A stretch of 64,000 bases of DNA, taken from the NCBI RefSeq assembly GCF_003010935.1, contig NZ_PGGN01000003.1, forward strand, positions 372,001 through 436,000, in the 5' to 3' direction. This document shows, one piece after another, positions 42,031 to 52,111 of this stretch; the first letter of the stretch is position 1, and each line of letters begins with the position of its first letter. This stretch comes from Phyllobacterium endophyticum. GTDB lineage: Bacteria; Pseudomonadota; Alphaproteobacteria; Rhizobiales; Rhizobiaceae. A program made the position numbers and the translations under genes. The notes below the pieces were generated by a model. That model was not told where the DNA came from. It did no database searches and saw nothing but the letters and a program-made list of their open reading frames with translations.

Positions 42031-43136
42031 GTGAGTCGGCGCTGATGAGACCGGCTGCTCTACGATCGGAACAGGGTGGCAGCACACGCGCCGAGGGCGA
42101 CCGGTCGTTCCTCGCCAGGCTCGTCATCGCCGCGCTGGCCTTTGCATTGCTCGTGACGATCGTGTTCAGCCTTGCCGCAGGGGCCTCCGATGCGTCGCTC
42201 GTCTCGGCAATCACGGCGTTGCTGCCAGGGGACAGTGATGTTCTATCCCTGCGCGACAGCATCATCATCTATGATATCCGCCTGCCGCGGATCGTTCTCG
42301 GCGCATTGATCGGTGCTTCGCTGGCCGTATCCGGCGCGGTGATGCAGGGCCTTTTCCGCAACCCGCTTGCGGATCCCGGCATCGTCGGCGTGTCGGCTGG
42401 TGCAGGCCTTGGTGCGGTCAGCGTCATCGTTCTTGGCGGGACAATTCTTGCGCCATTCATCGCCATCTTCAGTTTCTATGCCCTGCCAGTCGCAGCGTTC
42501 TTCGGAGCGCTCGTCTTCACGCTCATTCTCTATGCGGTTGCCACGAGACGGGGGCAGACCTCGATTGCCACGATGCTGCTGGCAGGCATCGCCCTTGGCG
42601 CCATGGCCTTGGCCTATATCGGTCTTCTGACATTTCTCGCCGATGACAGGCAGTTGCGCGATCTGACGTTCTGGACACTGGGGTCGCTCGCCGGCTCCAA
42701 CTGGCCCAAGATGGCGGCGGCCGGGCCCTTCATCGTATCCGCGCTCGCAATTTCGCCCTTTCTCGCGCGCGGCCTCAATGGGCTCGCACTCGGTGAAGCC
42801 TCGGCAAGCCACCTCGGTATTCCTGTCCAGCGTTTCAAGCGCATCGCCATTGTCGTGGTCGCTGCGGCAACCGGCGCCTCCGTCGCCGTCAGCGGTGGCA
42901 TCGGCTTCGTCGGTGTCGTCGTGCCGCATCTGCTTCGGCTGATCATCGGCCCGGACCATCGTTATCTGCTGCCCGCGTCGGCGCTTCTCGGGGCAAGCCT
43001 GCTGCTGCTGGCGGATGCCGTCAGCCGCACCATCGTCGCGCCGTCCGAATTGCCGATCGGCATCGTTACGGCAGCCGTGGGCGCACCTGTCTTCCTGTGG
43101 ATATTGCTGCGCCGCCGCGGCATTGTGGATCTTTGA
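42027..43136 (+). CDS. hmuU: Haem ABC transporter permease HmuU
   Basis: FecCD-type inner-membrane permease, 369 residues with about nine or ten helices. RLPRIVLGALIGASLAVSGA near residue 87 and FRNPLADPGIVGVSAGAGLG near 110 are the BtuC/HmuU signature, and GIGFVGVVVPHLLRLIIGPD near 292 is the conserved coupling region near the ATPase. The first 35 residues are a polar N-terminal extension. It is followed 2 bases after the stop by hmuV. Confidence 0.93.
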   Translation: MSESALMRPAALRSEQGGSTRAEGDRSFLARLVIAALAFALLVTIVFSLAAGASDASLVSAITALLPGDSDVLSLRDSIIIYDIRLPRIVLGALIGASLAVSGAVMQGLFRNPLADPGIVGVSAGAGLGAVSVIVLGGTILAPFIAIFSFYALPVAAFFGALVFTLILYAVATRRGQTSIATMLLAGIALGAMALAYIGLLTFLADDRQLRDLTFWTLGSLAGSNWPKMAAAGPFIVSALAISPFLARGLNGLALGEASASHLGIPVQRFKRIAIVVVAAATGASVAVSGGIGFVGVVVPHLLRLIIGPDHRYLLPASALLGASLLLLADAVSRTIVAPSELPIGIVTAAVGAPVFLWILLRRRGIVDL

Positions 43137-43138
43137 CA

Positions 43139-43930
43139 ATGATTAGCGTTTCCAACGTCAGCGTCATTCTCGGACGCAAGACGATTATCAAAGATGTCAG
43201 CTTCAATGCCCAGGCGGGGGAGATGACTGTCATCGTCGGCCCGAACGGTTCCGGAAAGACGACCCTGATGCGGGCCCTTTCCGGCGATCTGCCATTTGCC
43301 GGAAAGATCACGATCAACGGACACTCCCTCAGCCATCTCAAACCTTGGCAAATGGCGGCTATGCGGGCGATCCTGCCGCAATCGACCTCGTTGTCATTTC
43401 CCTTCACCGTACGCGAAATCGTCAGGCTCGGTCTGACCAGCGGCCGTTCCGGCGCAGCGCCTCACGTCGCCGCAGATCTTCCGGACGAGGCGCTGGCACT
43501 CGTCGATCTTGCCGGCTTTGGCGGCCGCTTCTACCAGGAGCTTTCCGGAGGCGAACAGCAGCGCGTCCAACTTGCGCGCGTTCTCTGCCAGGTCTGGCAG
43601 CCGGTTCTGGACGACCAGCCGCGCTTCCTCTTTCTGGACGAGCCCGTTTCCAGTCTGGATATCAAGCATCAGCTCATCATCATGCAGATTGCCCGTGCCT
43701 TCGCCACACGCGGCGGCGGGGTAATCGCGATCCTGCATGATCTCAACCTGACGTCGATGTATGCGGATCGCGTCGTCGTCATGCACGGGGGCCGCGTGGA
43801 TTGTGTCGGCACGGCTCAGGAAGTGCTGACTGACGACCGCATTCTTCGCGTTTATGAATGCGCGTTGAAAGTCGGAGCTTTGCCCAGCAGGCAAGTACCC
43901 TTCATCCTGCCGCAGTCGGCGGTGATGTGA
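43139..43930 (+). CDS. hmuV: Haem ABC transporter ATP-binding protein HmuV
   Basis: 263 residues starting at the ATG at 43139. Walker A GPNGSGKTTLMRAL is near residue 36, the signature LSGGEQQRVQLARVL near 137, Walker B FLFLDEPVSSL near 163 and the switch histidine in AILHDLNLTSMYADRVVVMH near 197. The ARVLCQVWQP insert just before the Walker B is typical of HmuV. It ends the haem operon and is convergent with the RES toxin gene. Confidence 0.94.
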   Translation: MISVSNVSVILGRKTIIKDVSFNAQAGEMTVIVGPNGSGKTTLMRALSGDLPFAGKITINGHSLSHLKPWQMAAMRAILPQSTSLSFPFTVREIVRLGLTSGRSGAAPHVAADLPDEALALVDLAGFGGRFYQELSGGEQQRVQLARVLCQVWQPVLDDQPRFLFLDEPVSSLDIKHQLIIMQIARAFATRGGGVIAILHDLNLTSMYADRVVVMHGGRVDCVGTAQEVLTDDRILRVYECALKVGALPSRQVPFILPQSAVM

Positions 43931-43945
43931 AATCCAGCCGAACAT

Positions 43946-44407
43946 CTAAAGCAGTCGGGCGTCGAGCGTGAACGGCTCCAGCGCGAGAACTTTGATCTTC
44001 GCAGCCAATTGATGCGAATGATTGATCAGCACGTTGAGATCGGGTGAACCGGCAATAGGAACGATCGCTGATGGCACCATCAGCAGCGGCGATGTTTTGG
44101 CTCGGTGCCACTCGTCGCCCATGCGCTGGGTCAGTCCTTCCTGGCGCCGCCAGTCTAAGGGCAAAGTTTCAGCTGCAACCTTCTCGACGGGAAGATCGTC
44201 CGAAACCTCATAGGTCACCATGATGAGCTCAGGCAACAGTGCCGGATCTTCAATATGTACCAGTTTTTCCAAGACACAAAGGGCGGGAGACGTCGCGCAA
44301 TAGGTCACCGCATGCCCGATGCTGTTCCAGCGGCCATCGAACAGCAATCCATAGCCGCCGTCGAAAGTCTCCGCATGCTGCTTGCCGGATAATCGCCAAA
44401 GTCGCAT
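43946..44407 (-). CDS. RES-domain toxin (NAD+ phosphorylase type)
   Basis: 153 residues covering a complete RES domain. The active-site pattern is visible as MRLWRL at the start (Arg), YGLLFDGRWNSIGHAVTYCA near residue 20 (Gly, Arg, Trp, Tyr), and SPALCVLEKLVHIED near 42 (Glu). RES toxins break down cellular NAD+ and are held off by an Xre/MbcA/ParS-type antitoxin. That partner lies just upstream on the same strand. The start could be the GTG one codon earlier. No frameshift is seen, so the module is probably active. Confidence 0.85.
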   Translation of the reverse strand: MRLWRLSGKQHAETFDGGYGLLFDGRWNSIGHAVTYCATSPALCVLEKLVHIEDPALLPELIMVTYEVSDDLPVEKVAAETLPLDWRRQEGLTQRMGDEWHRAKTSPLLMVPSAIVPIAGSPDLNVLINHSHQLAAKIKVLALEPFTLDARLL

Positions 44408-44421
44408 CACCGCAAGAAGCT

Positions 44422-44859
44422 CTAAGCGGCGGCACCCCAAGCAATTTTGCCAAGGATCGTTTCGATGACGCGCGCGCCGGCCTCGGTCTGGGCGATCACG
44501 AGCGGCGTTTCCCCGCCGAGTTCGGCCAGAGTTCCCCTCAGCCAGCGGTTAGCCTTCTCCTTGTCGCCGAACGTTTCTTCCGCGAGCGTCTGGATGCGCA
44601 CCAAACGGACTGCCCTGTCTGATTCGTCCACCGTTAGCGGTTGCTTTTTGTCGGCGCGATGCCGCCGCGTGCGCTGCGGAATCACCAATTGTTCTATCTC
44701 CTGGTTGCTCATCCCGGCGAGGGTCAATCCCTTCAAGGCACTCAGGGGCAGTCGGTTGCGTACAGCGGTCGCCAGATCAGCTTGCGAATGAATTTCGGTT
44801 CCGAGCACGACGGCTCCCCCGAGCTTTCGGGCGACTTCTTCAGCGATGGTTCTCGACAT
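44422..44859 (-). CDS. Xre/MbcA/ParS-type antitoxin
   Basis: 145 residues. The C-terminal DUF2384-type part reads AEETFGDKEKANRWLRGTLA and ELGGETPLVIAQTEAGARVI; the N-terminal half carries a helix-turn-helix region (LSALKGLTLAGMSNQEIEQL followed by VIPQRTRRHRADKKQPL). Its stop is 14 bases before the RES toxin start, so the two are one operon, with the antitoxin first as is usual. It binds both its own promoter and the toxin. Confidence 0.85.
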   Translation of the reverse strand: MSRTIAEEVARKLGGAVVLGTEIHSQADLATAVRNRLPLSALKGLTLAGMSNQEIEQLVIPQRTRRHRADKKQPLTVDESDRAVRLVRIQTLAEETFGDKEKANRWLRGTLAELGGETPLVIAQTEAGARVIETILGKIAWGAAA

Positions 44860-44988
44860 TTTGACACCTCCACCGGAACGGCAACTTGCCTTAATATATA
44901 CAGCACATTGCCGCTTTGCAAGCAGCGCGATTGCTCAGAGCTCTACGTGTTTGCGACATTTCCTGGCGCACTTAGAGTTCGCTTGTTG

Positions 44989-45008
44989 ACATAAACATAT
45001 CTTTATGT
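44989..45008. promoter_or_regulatory. AT-rich inverted repeat upstream of metH, candidate operator
   Basis: Perfect 7-base arms ACATAAA (44989-44995) and TTTATGT (45002-45008) around CATATC. The first arm overlaps a TTGACA -35-like hexamer (44986-44991). The pattern resembles the AT-rich palindromes of ArsR-type, SAM/SAH-responsive regulators of methionine-cycle genes in proteobacteria. No such regulator gene is in the window. It lies 47 bases before the metH start. Confidence 0.6.
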
Positions 45009-45055
45009 GAGTTTGCCGCTTCATCCAGATTGTGGAAATGCAGGCGTGCCGGATC

Positions 45056-48000
45056 ATGAATATTGCTGTCGATAAGTTGTTCGGTCCCATGGGTGCTCCA
45101 AGGGACGGCTCCGAAGTTTTCGCTGCCCTCACCAGGGCGGCGCAGGAGCGGATATTGATTCTCGATGGCGCGATGGGCACGCAAATCCAGGGACTTGGCC
45201 TCAATGAGGATGATTTTCGCGGCGATCGATTTGCCGATTGCTCCTGCCATCTCCAAGGCAATAACGACCTCCTCATTCTTACGCAGCCGCAGGCGATCGA
45301 AGATATCCATTACGCCTACGCTATGGCTGGTGCCGATATTCTCGAGACCAATACATTTTCTTCGACGACCATCGCCCAGGCAGACTACAGCATGGAAGAG
45401 GTCGTATATGATCTGAACCGCGATGGTGCGCGGCTTGCCCGCCGTGCCGCATTGAAGGCCGAGCAGAAGGACGGCCGTCGCCGCTTCGTCGCCGGGGCAC
45501 TCGGGCCCACCAATAGAACGGCTTCGATCTCCCCGGATGTCAACAATCCCGGCTACCGCGCTGTGACCTTTGACGATCTGCGCATTGCTTATGCGGAACA
45601 GGTGCGCGGCCTTGTCGATGGCGGTGCTGATATAATCCTTATCGAAACCATCTTTGACACGCTCAACGCCAAGGCCGCGATCTTCGCCACCAACGAGGTG
45701 TTCGGCGAAAAGGGCATCACCCTTCCGGTAATGATTTCCGGTACGATCACGGACCTGTCGGGCCGGACACTCTCCGGGCAGACGCCGACCGCGTTCTGGC
45801 ATTCGGTGCGTCACGCCAGGCCGTTCACCATCGGCCTCAATTGTGCACTCGGCGCAAATGCAATGCGTGCGCATCTGGCGGAGATCTCCAGTGTCGCCGA
45901 TACATTCGTCTGCGCCTATCCCAATGCCGGCCTGCCCAATGAATTCGGTCAGTACGACGAGAGCCCGCAAGCGATGGCAGCGCAGCTTGAGGGCTTCGCC
46001 AGCGAGGGTCTGCTGAACGTCGTAGGTGGCTGCTGCGGGTCGACACCGGACCATATCAAGGCGATCGCCCAAGCCGTTGGCAAATACAAACCGCGCGAAA
46101 TTCCCGAGACGGAAACCCATATGCGGCTGTCGGGCCTCGAACCCTTCACGCTGACCAAGGACATTCCCTTTGTCAATGTCGGTGAACGCACCAACATCAC
46201 CGGCTCGGCAAAATTCCGCAAGCTCATCACTGCGGGCGATTTTGCGACGGCACTGGACGTTGCGCGCGATCAGGTCGCCAATGGCGCACAGATCATCGAT
46301 ATCAATATGGATGAAGGCTTGATCGACAGCGAAAAGGCCATGGTCGACTTCCTCAATCTTATCGCTGCCGAGCCGGATATCGCCCGCGTTCCCGTCATGA
46401 TCGACAGTTCGAAATGGGATGTCATCGAGGCCGGATTGAAATGCGTTCAGGGCAAGCCCCTGGTCAATTCGATATCCATGAAGGAAGGCGAACAGGCTTT
46501 TCTTGATCACGCAAAAAAAGTGCGTGCCTATGGTGCTGCGGTCGTCGTCATGGCTTTCGATACGGAGGGGCAGGCCGATACGCTGGAGCGTAAAGTCGCC
46601 ATCTGTACACGCGCTTATGAGCTCCTGACCAGGGACGCCGGCTTTCCGCCGGAAGACATCGTCTTCGACCCGAATGTTTTCGCGGTTGCCACAGGCATCG
46701 AAGAACACAACGGCTATGGCGTTGCCTTCATCGAGGCAACCAAGCAGATCATCGAGACCTTGCCGCACGTGCATATTTCCGGCGGCATCTCCAATCTCTC
46801 CTTCTCGTTCCGCGGCAATGAGCCCGTGCGCGAAGCGATGCATGCAGTGTTCCTCTACCACGCCATCCAGAACGGCATGGACATGGGTATCGTCAATGCG
46901 GGTCAGCTGGCGGTCTATGAATCCATCGACCCTGAACTGCGCGAGGCCTGCGAAGATGTGGTGCTCAATCGTCGCGACGATGCAACCGAGCGGCTGCTCG
47001 ATCTCGCCGAGCGCTACAAGGGTTCTGCCGGCAAGGAAGCACGCGAACGCGATCTCGCCTGGCGCGAATGGAGCGTCGCCAAGCGCATCGAGCACGCGCT
47101 GGTCAATGGCATAACCGAGTTCATCGATGTCGATACGGAAGAGGCGCGGCTCGAGGCGGAGCGTCCCTTGCATGTAATCGAGGGGCCATTGATGGCAGGC
47201 ATGAATGTGGTCGGCGATCTCTTCGGCGCAGGCAAGATGTTCCTGCCGCAGGTCGTCAAATCGGCGCGTGTCATGAAACAGGCGGTGGCACTTCTGCTTC
47301 CATACATGGAAGCAGAGAAGCTTGCCAATGGCGGCACGGGTGAACGGACCAGCGCCGGCAAGGTGCTGATGGCTACCGTGAAGGGCGACGTGCATGATAT
47401 CGGCAAGAATATCGTGGGTGTCGTCCTCGCTTGCAATAATTACGAGATCATCGATCTTGGCGTCATGGTGCCTGCAACAAAGATCCTGCAGACCGCCCGC
47501 GACGAAAAGGTCGACATTATCGGGCTTTCCGGCCTGATCACCCCGTCACTGGATGAGATGGTGCATGTTGCCTCCGAAATGGAGCGCGAGGGCTTCGACA
47601 TTCCGCTTTTGATCGGCGGCGCCACGACGAGCCGCGTGCATACCGCGGTCAAGATCAATCCTCGCTACAACAAGGGCCAGACCATCTATGTCACCGATGC
47701 GAGCCGCGCGGTTGGCGTCGTCTCGAACCTTCTTTCGAACGAGACCAGGCCCGGCTACATCGAAGCGGTCGAGGCCGAGTATATCAAGGTTGCCGATGCA
47801 CATGCTCGCAACGAGGCCGACAAGCAGCGCCTGCCCTTGGCAAGGGCCCGCGCCAATGCGCACAAGATCGACTGGACCGCGTATGAACCGACCAGGCCGA
47901 GTTTCATCGGCACGCGTGTCTTCGAAAACTACGATCTGGCGGAAATCGCCCGCTATATCGACTGGACGCCGTTCTTCCAGACCTGGGAGCTGAAAGGCCG

Positions 48001-48832
48001 CTATCCCGCCATCCTCGACGACGACAAGCAGGGCGAAGCCGCCCGGCAATTGTTCGACGATGCCCAGGCCATGCTCAAGAAAATCATCGCGGAAAAGTGG
48101 TTCAATCCCAAAGCTGTCGTGGGGCTTTGGCCCGCAGGCACAGTCGGCGACGATATCCGCGTCTTTGCCGACGAGCGCCGAAGCGAGGAACTTGCGACGT
48201 TCTACACCCTGCGCCAGCAGCTCTCCAAGCGTGACGGCCGGCCGAATGTGGCGCTCAGCGATTTCATCGCGCCCGAAGATAGCGCCGTCAAGGACTATAT
48301 GGGCGCTTTCGTCGTCACCGCGGGGATCGAGGAAATCGCCATCGCCGAGCGCTTCGAGCGCGCCAACGATGATTATTCCTCCATCCTCGTCAAGGCGCTG
48401 GCGGATCGTTTCGCCGAGGCCTTTGCCGAACTGATGCACGAGAGGGTCCGCAAGGAGTTCTGGTCCTATGCACCGGATGAAAACCTTTCGCCCGAGGAAC
48501 TAATCGGCGAACCCTATCGTGGCATCCGCCCCGCGCCGGGTTATCCGGCCCAGCCGGATCATACCGAGAAGGCGACGCTGTTCCGCATCCTTGATGCCGA
48601 GGCGCAGATCAACGTCCGCCTGACTGAAAGCTTCGCCATGTGGCCGGGCTCATCCGTTTCGGGCATTTATATCGGCCATCCGGAATCATATTACTTTGGC
48701 GTCGCCAAAGTCGAACGCGACCAGGTCGAGGATTATTCCGTACGCAAACAGATGCCGGTCGAACAGGTTGAGCGCTGGCTCGGGCCGATCCTCAACTACG
48801 TGCCGGGTCCGAGAGTTCAGGCTGCCGAGTAA
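45056..48832 (+). CDS. metH: B12-dependent methionine synthase
   Basis: Transfers the methyl group of methyltetrahydrofolate via cobalamin to homocysteine, making methionine. About 1258 residues with the four modules in order: homocysteine domain (1-330; zinc cysteines near 262 in [10 protein letters not shown] and near 325 in GGCCGSTP), pterin domain (350-620, [14 protein letters not shown] near 380), cobalamin domain (650-900; [16 protein letters not shown] near 776 contains the cobalt-binding His), and AdoMet reactivation domain (920-1250, [15 protein letters not shown] near 1162). Start uncertain: a GTG at 45032 and this ATG are both possible. It overlaps the next convergent gene by 16 bases. 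Confidence 0.96.
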   Translation: MNIAVDKLFGPMGAPRDGSEVFAALTRAAQERILILDGAMGTQIQGLGLNEDDFRGDRFADCSCHLQGNNDLLILTQPQAIEDIHYAYAMAGADILETNTFSSTTIAQADYSMEEVVYDLNRDGARLARRAALKAEQKDGRRRFVAGALGPTNRTASISPDVNNPGYRAVTFDDLRIAYAEQVRGLVDGGADIILIETIFDTLNAKAAIFATNEVFGEKGITLPVMISGTITDLSGRTLSGQTPTAFWHSVRHARPFTIGLNCALGANAMRAHLAEISSVADTFVCAYPNAGLPNEFGQYDESPQAMAAQLEGFASEGLLNVVGGCCGSTPDHIKAIAQAVGKYKPREIPETETHMRLSGLEPFTLTKDIPFVNVGERTNITGSAKFRKLITAGDFATALDVARDQVANGAQIIDINMDEGLIDSEKAMVDFLNLIAAEPDIARVPVMIDSSKWDVIEAGLKCVQGKPLVNSISMKEGEQAFLDHAKKVRAYGAAVVVMAFDTEGQADTLERKVAICTRAYELLTRDAGFPPEDIVFDPNVFAVATGIEEHNGYGVAFIEATKQIIETLPHVHISGGISNLSFSFRGNEPVREAMHAVFLYHAIQNGMDMGIVNAGQLAVYESIDPELREACEDVVLNRRDDATERLLDLAERYKGSAGKEARERDLAWREWSVAKRIEHALVNGITEFIDVDTEEARLEAERPLHVIEGPLMAGMNVVGDLFGAGKMFLPQVVKSARVMKQAVALLLPYMEAEKLANGGTGERTSAGKVLMATVKGDVHDIGKNIVGVVLACNNYEIIDLGVMVPATKILQTARDEKVDIIGLSGLITPSLDEMVHVASEMEREGFDIPLLIGGATTSRVHTAVKINPRYNKGQTIYVTDASRAVGVVSNLLSNETRPGYIEAVEAEYIKVADAHARNEADKQRLPLARARANAHKIDWTAYEPTRPSFIGTRVFENYDLAEIARYIDWTPFFQTWELKGRYPAILDDDKQGEAARQLFDDAQAMLKKIIAEKWFNPKAVVGLWPAGTVGDDIRVFADERRSEELATFYTLRQQLSKRDGRPNVALSDFIAPEDSAVKDYMGAFVVTAGIEEIAIAERFERANDDYSSILVKALADRFAEAFAELMHERVRKEFWSYAPDENLSPEELIGEPYRGIRPAPGYPAQPDHTEKATLFRILDAEAQINVRLTESFAMWPGSSVSGIYIGHPESYYFGVAKVERDQVEDYSVRKQMPVEQVERWLGPILNYVPGPRVQAAE

Positions 48833-49644
48833 AGATAATGCCGCGGCGGCGCGCCAAGCATGCGCTTGAACATGGTTGTAAAGGCCGGCACGCTATTATA
48901 GCCGAGATCGAGTGCGACACTTGTCACCGGCTCACCTTCTGTCAGCCGTGGCAGCGCCGCCAGGAGGCAAGCCTGCTGGCGCCATGTCGAAAGGCTCAAG
49001 CCTGTTTCCCGGCGGAACATGCGGGTGAATGTGCGCCGGCTCATGCCAAGCCTGTCAGCCCAGTCATCGATATTGGTGTGGGGCGACGGGTCCTTGAGAA
49101 AACCCCGGCACAGTGCCGCCAGCCGCCTGTCTTCCGGGAAGGGCAATCCCAAAGGCCGCTCCGGCAAGTTCGGGATTTCATGCAGCAGCAGCCCCATGAC
49201 AAAGGTCGTGCGCGTATCCGTTGGCGCTTCGGCCGGCGCAGCCACAGCCTCGCGAATAAGGTTGTCCATCAGCGGCGTCAGTCCGACCACGTGCAGATGG
49301 CTCTTCAGGCCGGCGACGGCTTGCGGCCGCACATAGATCGAGTGCATGGAGAGGTCGCCGAGCATGTCCACCGCGTGCTCGATCCCCGCCGGCAGCCATA
49401 ATGCATGACCGGGCGGTACCATCCAGCGGCCAAACTTCGTCGTCACCATGGCAACACCTGTGATGGCGTGGAGCAGTTGCGACTGGCTGTGATGATGATC
49501 CGGGATATGAAAGCCGGATGGGTAGTGCGCGGCAAGGGCGAAGACATCGCCCTCCGCCTGCTCAAGCCAGTCGAGCCGGAGCCTGTGGAGTTGTTCAAGT
49601 TCAACGCCCGCCGCATTGCTGGCAGCAAAGGTTTGATAGCGCAT
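48817..49644 (-). CDS. AraC-family transcriptional regulator
   Basis: 275 residues from the ATG at 49644; the frame extends upstream without a domain. The N-terminal cupin-type sensor has [20 protein letters not shown] near residue 45 and [20 protein letters not shown] near 75. The C-terminal DNA-binding domain has [20 protein letters not shown] near 190 and [20 protein letters not shown] near 240. Its last 16 bases overlap the end of metH on the other strand. It is divergent from the fsr-type exporter gene and may control it. Confidence 0.86.
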   Translation of the reverse strand: MRYQTFAASNAAGVELEQLHRLRLDWLEQAEGDVFALAAHYPSGFHIPDHHHSQSQLLHAITGVAMVTTKFGRWMVPPGHALWLPAGIEHAVDMLGDLSMHSIYVRPQAVAGLKSHLHVVGLTPLMDNLIREAVAAPAEAPTDTRTTFVMGLLLHEIPNLPERPLGLPFPEDRRLAALCRGFLKDPSPHTNIDDWADRLGMSRRTFTRMFRRETGLSLSTWRQQACLLAALPRLTEGEPVTSVALDLGYNSVPAFTTMFKRMLGAPPRHYLYSAA

Positions 49645-49771
49645 AATTTGGCCCACTTGAGAAAGAATTGGACCAAACCACGAAAGCAGGGTGCGCGCAA
49701 CAGGTATATCAGTGTCGCAAGAGGGTGGCCGATCTGCGGTAGCACCCCATCTTCTGTGATGGAAACGCCCG

Positions 49772-50992
49772 ATGACCGATACCGCCCTGCCTGCCCAGCG
49801 CTCTTCCGCCGAGAACACTGTATTCGCCATCATCTTTGCGGTCAGCTTCTGCCATTTCCTCAATGATATGATGCAGTCGCTGCTTGCAGCCATTTATCCG
49901 ATGCTCAAGGAGAACTATGGCCTGAATTTCAAGCAGATCGGCTTTCTGACACTGACGTTCCAGGTGACGGCGTCCCTGTTGCAACCCGTCGTCGGCACCT
50001 ATACCGATAAGCATCCAATGCCTTATTCGCTGACCGTCGGCATGGCATTCTCCCTGGTCGGGCTCGGTCTTTTGTCCATTGCGACCCACTATGTCATGCT
50101 GCTCGCCGGCGCCGCTTTCATTGGCATCGGCTCATCGATCTTCCACCCCGAGTCCTCGCGCGTCGCGCGCCTCGCTTCCGGCGGTCGTCACGGCCTGGCA
50201 CAATCATTCTTCCAGGTCGGCGGCAATTTCGGTACGGCGCTTGGGCCGTTGCTTGCCGCCTTCATCGTCCTGCCACGCGGCCAGCAAAGCATTGCCTGGT
50301 TTTCCGCGGCGGCTCTGATCGGCATGATCATCCTCTATCAGGTTGGCAACTGGTATCAGCGCTACCGCCTCGCCAATGCCAATAGACCTGCCGCCAGCAA
50401 GGTCCTGAAACTGCCACGCAAGAAGGTGATCACATCGCTTTTGATCCTGACGCTGCTTGTCTTCACCAAGAACATCTATCTTGCGAGTATCTCGAGCTAT
50501 TACACCTTCTACGTGATCCATAAGTTCGGCATCTCCGTGCAGCAATCGCAGATGATGCTGTTCCTGTTTCTCGGCGCCGCTGCTGTCGGCACTGTCCTTG
50601 GCGGTCCGATCGGCGACAGGATCGGCACGAAGGCCGTCATCTGGTTCTCGATACTGGGTGTCCTGCCTTTCACACTCATGATGCCCTATGCGAACCTTTT
50701 ATGGACAGGCGTGCTCACGGTGTTCATCGGCTTCATCCTCTCGTCCGCCTTCCCTGCTATCGTCGTTTTTGCCCAGGAGCTTGTGCCCGGCCGGGTCGGA
50801 ATGATCGCGGGGATCTTCTTTGGCTTTGCCTTCGGCATGGCCGGCATTGCCGCTGCGGTGCTCGGCTTCGTTGCCGATGCCAGGGGTATCGATTATGTCT
50901 ATACGATCTGTTCTTATCTGCCGTTTCTGGGATTGTTGACGATCTTCCTGCCGAGCATGCGGGAAGTACGGGGCGAACCGGCAAAAGCCTGA
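49772..50992 (+). CDS. MFS exporter, fosmidomycin-resistance (Fsr) family
   Basis: 406 residues, twelve predicted membrane helices. The N-terminal SFCHFLNDMMQSLLAAIYPM (near residue 25) and GSSIFHPESSRVARLASGGR (near 120) are the Fsr subfamily signatures. Members export fosmidomycin and other small compounds in other bacteria; the natural substrate is unknown. A weak terminator follows the stop. A divergent AraC regulator stands beside it. Confidence 0.85.
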   Translation: MTDTALPAQRSSAENTVFAIIFAVSFCHFLNDMMQSLLAAIYPMLKENYGLNFKQIGFLTLTFQVTASLLQPVVGTYTDKHPMPYSLTVGMAFSLVGLGLLSIATHYVMLLAGAAFIGIGSSIFHPESSRVARLASGGRHGLAQSFFQVGGNFGTALGPLLAAFIVLPRGQQSIAWFSAAALIGMIILYQVGNWYQRYRLANANRPAASKVLKLPRKKVITSLLILTLLVFTKNIYLASISSYYTFYVIHKFGISVQQSQMMLFLFLGAAAVGTVLGGPIGDRIGTKAVIWFSILGVLPFTLMMPYANLLWTGVLTVFIGFILSSAFPAIVVFAQELVPGRVGMIAGIFFGFAFGMAGIAAAVLGFVADARGIDYVYTICSYLPFLGLLTIFLPSMREVRGEPAKA

Positions 50993-50998
50993 ACCACG

Positions 50999-51022
50999 AA
51001 AAGCCGGCTTGGGCCGGGTTTT
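50999..51022 (+). terminator. Probable rho-independent terminator after the Fsr gene
   Basis: Arms AAAAGCCGGC (50999-51008) and GCCGGGTTTT (51013-51022) pair except at one position, with a 4-base loop and T-run. Confidence 0.6.
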
Positions 51023-51042
51023 CTGTGCCGCGCATCGATCCT

Positions 51043-51060
51043 GCTGACATCAATGTCAGC
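51043..51060. promoter_or_regulatory. 18-base inverted repeat ahead of the ABC exporter operon
   Basis: GCTGACATCAATGTCAGC: perfect 8-base arms with a 2-base centre, 125 bases before the ABC ATPase start and after the terminator of the previous gene. No T-run follows, so it is more likely an operator than a terminator. Its regulator is not identified. Confidence 0.55.
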
Positions 51061-51184
51061 AATGCCGGTTTGTAAAACCTTATTCAACACCATATAAGGA
51101 ACACCATTCTCAAGGGGCGCTCCGGCGCCTTGCATGTCGTTCCATCAGATACGTCCAGACCGAAGTTCCTTTCCAGGTAAATTC

Positions 51185-52111
51185 ATGTCCTCAGCTATCT
51201 CTGTCTCTGGCCTCTATAAAACCTACGCTACTGGTTTCGAAGCGCTGAAGAACATCAATCTCGACATCCGTCACGGCGAAATATTCGCGTTGCTGGGGCC
51301 AAATGGTGCCGGCAAGACCACGCTCATTTCCGCGATCTGCGGTATTGTCAATCCAACGTCCGGAACGATCCTTGCTGACGGCCATGACATCATCAAGGAA
51401 TATCGCGCCGCCAGGAGCAAGATCGGGCTCGTGCCGCAGGAACTGACGACGGACGCATTCGAGACTGTCTGGAACACCGTCAGCTTCAGTCGCGGCCTCT
51501 TCGGCAAACCGGCGAAGCCCGCGCACATAGAAAAGATCCTGAAAGAACTCTCCTTGTGGGAAAAGAGGGATTCGAAGATCATCACCCTGTCGGGCGGTAT
51601 GAAGCGCCGCGTGATGATCGCCAAGGCGCTGTCGCACGAACCGGAGATACTTTTTCTGGACGAGCCTACCGCGGGTGTCGATGTGGAGCTGAGACGTGAC
51701 ATGTGGAATGTCGTGCGGGCGCTGCGCGAGTCCGGTGTCACCATCATCCTGACCACTCATTATATCGAAGAGGCCCAGCAGATGGCCGATCGCATTGGCG
51801 TCATCAGCCACGGCGAAATCATTCTCGTCGAAGAGAAAGCGGAGCTGATGCGCTCTCTCGGCAAGAAGCAGCTGCGGCTGTTTCTCCAGGAAAAACGCGG
51901 TGAAGTGCCGGAAGCATTGGCCAGATACGAGCTTGAGCTATCCGCCGATGGTGGCGAACTCATCTATCACTATGACACGCAAAAGGATCGCACTGGAATA
52001 ACCGCCCTGCTGAAAGACCTCGACAAGGCCGGTGTCCGGTTCAAGGATATCCAGACGCGGGAAAGTTCATTGGAAGAAATCTTCGTGAACCTCGTGAGGG
52101 AACGCAAATGA
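51185..52111 (+). CDS. ABC exporter ATP-binding protein (DrrA/NodI type)
   Basis: 308 residues. Walker [15 protein letters not shown] near residue 37, signature [15 protein letters not shown] near 138, Walker [13 protein letters not shown] near 157 and the switch His in [15 protein letters not shown] near 195. The C-terminal 90 residues form the extra domain found in DrrA-type exporters. The long open frame starts 51 bases upstream, but the ATG at 51185 has an aggt ribosome site and gives the normal N-terminus. It is coupled to the permease gene by ATGA. Substrate unknown; NodI has the same build, but there is no nod box here. Confidence 0.9.
   Translation: MSSAISVSGLYKTYATGFEALKNINLDIRHGEIFALLGPNGAGKTTLISAICGIVNPTSGTILADGHDIIKEYRAARSKIGLVPQELTTDAFETVWNTVSFSRGLFGKPAKPAHIEKILKELSLWEKRDSKIITLSGGMKRRVMIAKALSHEPEILFLDEPTAGVDVELRRDMWNVVRALRESGVTIILTTHYIEEAQQMADRIGVISHGEIILVEEKAELMRSLGKKQLRLFLQEKRGEVPEALARYELELSADGGELIYHYDTQKDRTGITALLKDLDKAGVRFKDIQTRESSLEEIFVNLVRERK

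Noticed and set aside
44972-47395. 807-residue open frame opposite metH
   Set aside because: It lies entirely antisense to a clear metH, has no ribosome site and no recognisable motif, and its composition (rich in His, Arg, Asp, Gly) is what the complement of a GC-rich gene gives.
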